Assembly: GCA_000875945.1 (NCBI GenBank) | Contig: JPZU01000001.1 | Coordinates: 1,515,954 to 1,576,520, forward strand | Source of the DNA: Lachnospiraceae bacterium TWA4 | GTDB lineage: Bacteria; Bacillota; Clostridia; Lachnospirales; Lachnospiraceae | Reading direction: 5' to 3' | DNA length: 60,567 nt | Part shown: positions 54,995 to 60,567 of the stretch, piece by piece | Layout of the letters: every line of letters begins with the position of its first letter | Numbering within the stretch: position 1 is the stretch's first letter | Notes under the pieces: generated by a model | The model's input: the letters and a program-made list of their open reading frames with translations, nothing else | Told to the model about the DNA's origin: nothing | Database searches by the model: none | Position numbers and translations under genes: made by a program

Positions 54995-57088
54995 TTAATC
55001 CCAACCTAAAAGTCTACGTTTTTCTTTAAAGTCTGCGACAATCTTATTGCCAAGTGCTACAGGGTCTACATCGACAACCATTGCAGATTTAAGAGTCTTT
55101 TTAGTTCCTTCTTTTAAGAATTCGATGACCTTAGAAGAACCATGAATCTGAGCTTCTACGCAGTGGTAAGAGCTAATTCCATTGAGTCTAAATCCTAAAG
55201 CTGCATCAATACCTTTTTCATTTGACCATTCTGGTGAAGACAGTGCAAAAGGCATCTGATATAAGTCCTTGCCAAGCTCTGCGGCAATTCCACCAAAGAT
55301 TCCAGTTGAACGAGTGTTGTCAATACATTCACCTACATGCCATACAGGAGGCATATCATCAGGCTGTAAGAATTCCTTCATAGAATCTCCGACTTTATTA
55401 AAGGCTAAGTCTGAAGTTTGGCAATAGCCTAGTTTTAGTAATGGATAAGATGCACATCCATTGGTGAGAATTAAAATATTGTTTTTAAGAAGTACATCTG
55501 CAACATCTACAATCGTTTTTTCATATAACACCTTCGGATTGTTACAACCAACCATGTTGACGACACCAAGAATCTTACCACTCTTGATTGCATCAGCTAA
55601 AGGTTTCATACTGCCATAGTGTTTGTGAATGTATTCGACAGAGAATCCAACCTCAGCTTCTACTTCATAAGGTGGAATAAAGACAGGAGTTCCTTTTCTA
55701 GCTTTAAAGCTTTCAATGGCTCTTGTCACAATCTTTTCTGCAATTTCATGAGTCTGTTCAATATTTGAATGGTGATGGTCATAGCCAATGTGTTCAGCAC
55801 CTGGAAGTCTAGCTGAATCACTAGTTGTAACGACTGTAGTCTTATAACATCTAGCGACATCCATAATCGATGGATAAACTTCTTGTACATCAGCTACCCA
55901 AAGGTCAAGAGCACCTGTACCTAGCACTAATTCTGCAGTTACTGCGTTGGATAGTGGAATAACTCCTGCATATCGATACATTGCAGAAAGTCCGCTGCAG
56001 CAGATACCATAAAACTGAATTCCCTTAGCGCCTGCTTCTTTAGCTAATTGTTGGAACTTTTCACTGTAGCCAGTCTGAACAATTTCTTTTACAAGAACTG
56101 GTAAATGTCCATGAACTGCGATATTGACATAGCCTTTTTTTAGTGCGCCAACATTGGTTTTAGAAGTTACACGGTCTCCTACACCTAAGAGAGCATCCGT
56201 AGCAATGGATGTACCAACAACCCCTGAGAAGGTAAATCCAAGACCACAACGAAGGAACTGTTTCATAATACTTTCCCAGTCACCGTCAGTGGCTACACCT
56301 GTTTTATGCATGGCCTCTGCGATTTCGTGATAGTTACTAATTGGGAGAATATCCATCTCTTTCCAAACTTTCTGTCGTTCAGGTGTTGCACACGCCTTGA
56401 TGGTTTCATAGTCTTCAGGTTCAGTTCTTGACATATCAGCTAATAGCTTATTTGCTAAGTCAATAGCGACTTCTTTTACATCTCTGCCCTCTGTTGGGAT
56501 TCCAAAAGACTTAGCAGCGCCAAAGACTTTGTATTCACCAATGATTGGAATATCTAATTTACCCTGTGCTGCCCATTTAAGCATAAGCATCATCTCTCGA
56601 CCGTGAATACCGTGTTGTGCAGCACCAGCAGCAGCTCCACGAAGGAGATTTCTTGCAACAATAAGGTCTGCATCAGCACCACATACGCCACGAGGACTCT
56701 TAGCTGTAATTTTACAAGGTCCCATGTTACAGATTCGACAGCAAACGCCAGATAAACCAAAGCTACATTGAGGCTGTTGTTTGTCAAATCGGTCAAAAGT
56801 TGTATCAATACCAATCTGCTCCATATGTAACATCATCTCTCGAACCGCTGGGTCGGGAGTATTTTCTAACTGGTCTTGTTTTGATGGAAATGTCTTTCGA
56901 TAAGCAGCAACAGCCTTCATATAGTCATCTTGAAGGTCATGAGAGTGTTCATAAGTGTGACCATTTTCATCCGTATGTGTATGTTTATCGGCTTCTACTA
57001 AAACTGTAGGAATACCGTTCTTATCAAATCCAATAATTGTTCTGTGATTGTGGGTGTGTTCATCGTGATTGTGTTCGTGATTTGCCAT
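54995..57088 (-). CDS. cooS: Anaerobic CO dehydrogenase-like protein (CooS family) with His-rich N-terminus and altered C-cluster
   Basis: The 697-residue protein is about 60 longer than usual CooS because of an N-terminal extension with His clusters (HEHNHDEHTHNH, HTHTDENGHTYEHSHD). Cluster D/B cysteines are all there: C108, C116, C117, C120, C125 and C136 (CSFGLSGVCCRICNMGPC, GVCGAD). For the Ni-Fe-S C-cluster I see His in HGHLP (326/328), GICCSG (363-364), GCNNPK (515), NGCAS (545), GECIDNTR (588) and Lys in EWSNEK (625). The motif normally ending DVQC reads VADVQEVYP, so a Cys ligand is replaced by Glu403. The enzyme may thus hold a different metal site or have a role other than CO oxidation. 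No CooF, CooC or acetyl-CoA synthase gene is beside it. Confidence 0.85.
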   Translation of the reverse strand: MANHEHNHDEHTHNHRTIIGFDKNGIPTVLVEADKHTHTDENGHTYEHSHDLQDDYMKAVAAYRKTFPSKQDQLENTPDPAVREMMLHMEQIGIDTTFDRFDKQQPQCSFGLSGVCCRICNMGPCKITAKSPRGVCGADADLIVARNLLRGAAAGAAQHGIHGREMMLMLKWAAQGKLDIPIIGEYKVFGAAKSFGIPTEGRDVKEVAIDLANKLLADMSRTEPEDYETIKACATPERQKVWKEMDILPISNYHEIAEAMHKTGVATDGDWESIMKQFLRCGLGFTFSGVVGTSIATDALLGVGDRVTSKTNVGALKKGYVNIAVHGHLPVLVKEIVQTGYSEKFQQLAKEAGAKGIQFYGICCSGLSAMYRYAGVIPLSNAVTAELVLGTGALDLWVADVQEVYPSIMDVARCYKTTVVTTSDSARLPGAEHIGYDHHHSNIEQTHEIAEKIVTRAIESFKARKGTPVFIPPYEVEAEVGFSVEYIHKHYGSMKPLADAIKSGKILGVVNMVGCNNPKVLYEKTIVDVADVLLKNNILILTNGCASYPLLKLGYCQTSDLAFNKVGDSMKEFLQPDDMPPVWHVGECIDNTRSTGIFGGIAAELGKDLYQMPFALSSPEWSNEKGIDAALGFRLNGISSYHCVEAQIHGSSKVIEFLKEGTKKTLKSAMVVDVDPVALGNKIVADFKEKRRLLGWD

Positions 57089-57140
57089 AAAAATTCGTCC
57101 TTTCTACATATACCCTACTATTTTTATATGAATAGTATGT

Positions 57141-57169
57141 ATTATATATGAAGAACGAGGGAATGTCAA
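57141..57169 (-). promoter_or_regulatory. Consensus promoter of the CODH-like operon
   Basis: On the minus strand TTGACA (57169-57164), 17 bases and TATAAT (57146-57141), perfect at both boxes. It lies 52 bases before the start codon, with no clear operator palindrome. Confidence 0.85.
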
Positions 57170-57273
57170 TATATTTCACAAGATTCTTATAATAAAATGG
57201 GGATAGTGTTAAAATAAATACATGATGGAAAATTATTTGTAGATAAGCTATTCGCTATTTGCGCAAATTAAAA

Positions 57274-57305
57274 AAGAACGATTAGGTTTTATGCTAATCG
57301 TTCTT
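57274..57305 (-). terminator. Terminator overlapping the 3' end of the LytTR gene
   Basis: AAGAACGATTAG and CTAATCGTTCTT form a perfect 12-bp stem. On the minus strand it is followed by TTTTAATTT. The stop codon of the regulator is in the loop region. Confidence 0.85.
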
Positions 57306-58011
57306 CTAACTTTTTAAGCTTAAAATCTGAATAAATTTTTGCAAAATTCTTATATTTTCCTCTAGAAACAGGAAGATAAGTTTCATCATTCATGTAGACA
57401 GAGGTTTTATCGAGTTTACGAACCTTGTCTAAATTTACAATGGTTCCTCGGTTAATAACAGCAAAGCCTTCATGAGATAATAGTAAATCTTCAACCACAG
57501 ATTGAGAAGTATAAACAGAATGAGGTTTTAAGTGCTCAATATAAAAGGTGACTGAATGATTGGAATAAGTAGTATATTTAATATCATATAAAATACAAGT
57601 AAATCCATCAGGAAGAGTAATCGTTTGCTTTTCATAGATTTTTGAAACGTTAATTCTTTGAAGCATAAATGTAATATTTTCTTCTGTTAATGGTTTTTGT
57701 AGATAGTAACTGGCATTGACTTCATAGCTTTGCATAGCAAATTCATTACTTGTTGTACAAAATACAATGGTTACATTCTCATCAAATTGCCTGATGTATC
57801 GAGCAATATCGATGCCATTTTCATGGTCAATATAGATATCTAAGAAAATAATGCGATAACTCATAGGAGTCCAATTCGCTTTAAAATCTTCTGTTGAATT
57901 AAAACGATCAATCGTTGTATTAGTAATCCCAGTGTGTTCTAAAGCCAAACGAAGCGTAGATTCTAATAAATCTAAAAAGAAAATCTCGTCATCTAAAATT
58001 GCAATTTTCAA
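57289..58011 (-). CDS. LytTR-family response regulator
   Basis: The 240-residue protein begins at TTG 58011 after a GGGGGAA site. The receiver domain (1-120) has MKIAILDDEIFFLDLLE, the phospho-acceptor Asp in IIFLDIYIDHENGIDIARYI, Thr in VFCTTSNEFAM and Lys in YYLQKPLTEENI. The C-terminal half is a LytTR DNA-binding domain (VINRGTIVNLDKVRKLDKTS, YLPVSRGKYKNFAKIYSDF). LytTR regulators (AgrA, VirR, FsrA) bind paired 9-bp direct repeats and control toxins, adhesins and peptides. No histidine kinase gene is adjacent. It is divergent from the pilus genes, with the paired-repeat site between them. Confidence 0.92.
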   Translation of the reverse strand: MKIAILDDEIFFLDLLESTLRLALEHTGITNTTIDRFNSTEDFKANWTPMSYRIIFLDIYIDHENGIDIARYIRQFDENVTIVFCTTSNEFAMQSYEVNASYYLQKPLTEENITFMLQRINVSKIYEKQTITLPDGFTCILYDIKYTTYSNHSVTFYIEHLKPHSVYTSQSVVEDLLLSHEGFAVINRGTIVNLDKVRKLDKTSVYMNDETYLPVSRGKYKNFAKIYSDFKLKKLEERLA

Positions 58012-58099
58012 AAACTTCCCCCTTTAATAATGATAATAATTAGTAAAGATATTGTACCATAAATCGATAAAATTTTAAAGATAAAATGTCAAAAGTAGA

Positions 58100-58167
58100 C
58101 AGTTTGAGTAGGAATTTTTCCGTTTGAGTAGAAGGTATTGTAACTTAATAAAAAATAATTTATAAAT
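58100..58167 (+). promoter_or_regulatory. LytTR-type paired repeat and promoter of the pilus operon
   Basis: Direct repeats CAGTTTGAGTAG (58100-58111) and CCGTTTGAGTAG (58120-58131) are 20 bp apart, followed by TTGTAA (58138-58143), 17 bases and TATAAAT (58161-58167). The -10 box is 39 bases from the GTTTGAGTAG core, the same as at the adhesin gene. The site also faces the regulator's own start, so autoregulation is possible. Confidence 0.8.
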
Positions 58168-58205
58168 AGCTTAGAGCGAATGAAGAAGAAGGATGGGCAA
58201 CAAAA

Positions 58206-58733
58206 ATGAACAAAAAGCCAAAACCTCAAGCGATGAAATCATCAATCTGGCGGTTACTTGTCTTATCTGGAATTACAGTAGCGATAATGTTTGTGCTTAC
58301 TCTTTTTTGTATAAGAGTTGTAGCAATACATAGCCCTGTACGCACAGCCACATTAGACAGAGGCGATGTATTAGTGAGCTTAAAGCAAAAAAAGATTAAG
58401 CGAGGTGACTTGATAGCTTTTAGTTATGACAATAAAGTGCTTATAAGGCGCTGTATTGGAATACAAGGTGATTGGATTGATATTGATAAAAATGGCGCCG
58501 TTTCAGTAAATTTCGAATCACTTAAAGAAAATTACATCAGTAATCAATCTAAAGGAAATGCTGACATTCAATTTCCGTATCAAGTTCCAGAAAATCGCTA
58601 TTTTGTACTTTCTGATAGTAGAGATGTCCTCTCTGATTCCAGAAATTCAGCGATTGGTTGTATTTCTGAACAGCAGATTGTGGGTAATTTGCTGTTCCGT
58701 GTATGGCCATTGAATAGGCTTTATATATTTTAA
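58206..58733 (+). CDS. SipA-like signal peptidase I homologue lacking the catalytic Ser and Lys
   Basis: The 175-residue protein has one N-terminal membrane span (WRLLVLSGITVAIMFVLTLF) and then the signal peptidase I boxes. Box B, usually SM-x-PTL, reads V45-RTATL followed by DRGD, so the Ser position is Val. Box D, usually KR-x-IG, reads IRRCIGIQGDWIDID, so the Lys (81) is Arg. Boxes C (KRGDLIAF) and E (YFVLSDSRDVLSDSR) are kept. Loss of both catalytic residues is known for SipA proteins in streptococcal pilus islands, where they act as assembly helpers. Its place directly ahead of the pilin gene fits. Pilin processing would then rely on a housekeeping signal peptidase. Confidence 0.85.
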   Translation: MNKKPKPQAMKSSIWRLLVLSGITVAIMFVLTLFCIRVVAIHSPVRTATLDRGDVLVSLKQKKIKRGDLIAFSYDNKVLIRRCIGIQGDWIDIDKNGAVSVNFESLKENYISNQSKGNADIQFPYQVPENRYFVLSDSRDVLSDSRNSAIGCISEQQIVGNLLFRVWPLNRLYIF

Positions 58734-58788
58734 AGCTTAAATGAAATTACAAATCACATGAAATATCAAGACAAAGGAGACTTTAAAT

Positions 58789-60423
58789 ATGAAAAAAACT
58801 TTAAAGCAACTCGCTATTGCGACATTAATTTCTATGATGACTATATCAACTGCTATGCCAGCATTTGCAGATGGTGAAGGAGATACACCTGGAGTAGTAA
58901 CACCAGCACCAGCACCTACTTATAGTATTACACTTCCAAATGAAACTGGACATACTTATGAGATTTATCAGATTTTTACTGGTGATTATGCAAAGGATGA
59001 AGATGGTAAAGAAAATTTATCAAATGTTAAATGGGGACAAAATGGTACAGGAACAGCAGGTGAAGATGTTGATAGTGCTACGATTGAAGCAATAAAAGGA
59101 CTTAAAAACTCTCCGCATGCTACTATTGTAGAATCTATTGTAGGAACTTATGCAACTTTAACAAATCCTTATAAATCAGAACAAGCAGCAGGAACAACTG
59201 TTACTGGTATTCCAGGTGGATATTACTTAATTAAAGATAAAGACAAGAGCCTTGAAGGAAAAGATACCTCAGCTACTTTATATATTATCCAAGTTATAGG
59301 TAATGAAACATTAGAAGCTAAAGCAGATAAGCCAACCTTTGATAAAGAGGTTCAAGATGAAGTTGGTGATGCAGAAAAGCATAAAGTATTTAATGAAGAT
59401 GGAACTCCAAAAATGGTAATTGATGAAAATGGAAATTCTGTACAGCAAGAAGTAGAGAATGCCGATGGTTGGGGAGAAACTGCTGACCATGAAATTAATG
59501 AGAGTTTTAGATTCCGTTTAACAGCAAAAATTCCAAATAACCCAGATATGGATGCCTATAAAAGATACAATCTTAAATTTACTGATACTATGTCAGAAGA
59601 AGTAACATTTGAAGAGATTGAGTCTGTAAAAGCTGGTGGTGTAGATGTTACAGATTATGTACTTTCTACTAACGCGCAAAAAGGTGCATCGGGAATTACA
59701 TGGACACTTGAAATTCCAAACTTAAAGGATACAGTTGAAGATATTAAAGGATTAGAAGTTGTAGTTGTTTATAAAGCTCATTTAAATGAGAGTGCTAAAA
59801 GAGGCAATAGGGATGACAATAGAAATACCGGTTATTTAGAATATTCTAACAACCCTAATATTGGTGGAGAAGGAGAAAAAGGTAAAACTCCAGACGATAC
59901 CGTATTTGTATTTACCTATGAATTTGACAACAAAAAAACCAATGAAGATCGTACAGAAGGTTTATCAGGGGCAGAATTTAAGTTACTTAGAGAAGATGGA
60001 ACAGAAGTTGGATTAATCTATGATAGTAGCGTAGGAGGATATCGTCCAGTAAAAGAAGAAGAAACAGCTACTGGAATTACAACTCCAAATGGTGGTGAAT
60101 TTAAGATTGTTGGTGTAGATGCAGGAACCTACAAATTACAAGAAACCAAAGCTCCTGAAGGCTACAATCTTAGAACTACTCCAATTACCATTGTAATTTC
60201 TGCAACTCATTCTGAAAATGCAGATGGTAAAGGAGCAACAACTACATTTAGTCATACAGCAGACGACGAAGCATTTACAACAAATACAATCGTCAACAAC
60301 AAAGGACCTGAACTTCCAGAAACTGGTGGTATGGGAACAACTATGATTTACTCAGTGGGTGGATTATTAGTACTTGGTGCAGGAACTGTTTTAGCAAGCA
60401 GAAAGCGCAAACTTTTAAAATAA
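58789..60423 (+). CDS. Major pilin, LPETG-anchored, with isopeptide-type Cna-B domains
   Basis: AAAGGAG precedes ATG 58789. The 544-residue protein has a signal peptide (cut after AMPAFA), a GramPos_pilinD1-like N-terminal domain (TYSITLPNETGHTYEIYQIF, GGYYLIKDKDKS), a middle domain from KPTFDKEVQDE (possible pilin-type Lys) and a Cna-B-like domain with an E-box (YKLQETKAPEGYNL). It ends with LPETG (509-513), a membrane span (YSVGGLLVLGAGTVLA) and SRKRKLLK. This is the shaft pilin of a sortase-built pilus. The class C sortase and further pilins should lie beyond the right edge. Confidence 0.92.
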   Translation: MKKTLKQLAIATLISMMTISTAMPAFADGEGDTPGVVTPAPAPTYSITLPNETGHTYEIYQIFTGDYAKDEDGKENLSNVKWGQNGTGTAGEDVDSATIEAIKGLKNSPHATIVESIVGTYATLTNPYKSEQAAGTTVTGIPGGYYLIKDKDKSLEGKDTSATLYIIQVIGNETLEAKADKPTFDKEVQDEVGDAEKHKVFNEDGTPKMVIDENGNSVQQEVENADGWGETADHEINESFRFRLTAKIPNNPDMDAYKRYNLKFTDTMSEEVTFEEIESVKAGGVDVTDYVLSTNAQKGASGITWTLEIPNLKDTVEDIKGLEVVVVYKAHLNESAKRGNRDDNRNTGYLEYSNNPNIGGEGEKGKTPDDTVFVFTYEFDNKKTNEDRTEGLSGAEFKLLREDGTEVGLIYDSSVGGYRPVKEEETATGITTPNGGEFKIVGVDAGTYKLQETKAPEGYNLRTTPITIVISATHSENADGKGATTTFSHTADDEAFTTNTIVNNKGPELPETGGMGTTMIYSVGGLLVLGAGTVLASRKRKLLK

Positions 60424-60504
60424 ATAATTCATAAAATAAATAATTTATAAAATAGATAAGTAATTACTATATATCCTTTTCCTATAATCACTTATATATT
60501 TTTT

Positions 60505-60567
60505 AGGGGCTGTTGCAAAATAACTTTAAATAATGTGATTTGAGTTTTGCAGCAGTCCTAATTTTTT
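60505..60567 (+). terminator. Hairpin terminator after the pilin, resembling IS1182-type ends
   Basis: AGGGGCTGTTGCAAAA pairs with TTTTGCAGCAGTCCT (one or two mismatches) and is followed by AATTTTTT. It could terminate or attenuate the pilus transcript. The arm GGGGCTGTTGCAAAA also looks like an IS1182-type terminal repeat (compare 141-160), so a small inserted element is an alternative. The window ends here. Confidence 0.55.

Overview
The window looks like a chromosomal segment of an AT-rich anaerobic Firmicute, most likely a Lachnospiraceae-type Clostridium. The basis is gene content and order (DegV, DUF4080-type radical SAM, VanW, MutS2, DUF3786, CooS-type CODH, LPXTG pilins) and strong AGGAGG ribosome sites. 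No rRNA, tRNA or CRISPR was found.

Layout. 1-930: tail of an unknown gene and a decayed IS1182-like element. 1181-22341: housekeeping block with HIT protein, ThrE-like exporter, CmpB-like membrane protein, DegV, aminotransferase, radical SAM protein, endonuclease III, a 32-residue membrane peptide, VanW protein, TrmL, a two-component system, MutS2, GT39-like membrane protein, RsmH, an HtrA-like pseudoprotease, YhaM-like nuclease and RlmD. 22312-31209: accessory island at the 3' end of rlmD, with two uncharacterised genes that may form a nuclease system, a serine-recombinase tail, a complete group II intron, a phage portal fragment, a DUF4143-type ATPase, a PglZ-like remnant and its partner. 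31997-39888: an adenylate-forming ligase and a very large secreted protein with transglutaminase-like, Big2 and fibronectin-type domains. 40115-45840: DUF3786 protein, ProS, MATE pump and a tandem pair of MetH-activation-like proteins. 46061-52361: LPXTG adhesin, second MATE pump, YbaK. 52422-57088 (minus): CODH-like protein in an operon with a NitT/TauT-type ABC transporter. 57289-60423: LytTR regulator, SipA-like signal peptidase homologue and major pilin.

How it fits together. The adhesin (46 kb) and the pilus genes (58 kb) carry the same promoter architecture: paired direct repeats 20 bp apart, then -35 and -10 boxes at identical distances. This is the pattern expected for a LytTR regulator, and a LytTR regulator gene sits beside the second copy. 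I read this as one surface-adhesion regulon. The CODH-like gene has its own near-consensus promoter and carries a Glu where the family normally has a C-cluster Cys.

Caution on sequence quality. At least ten genes or gene fragments are broken by one- or two-base shifts, nearly all in short A/T or G runs, and each is restored by adding or removing bases at that point. Many split genes here are therefore probably sequencing or assembly artefacts rather than true pseudogenes; repaired spans are given where I could work them out.
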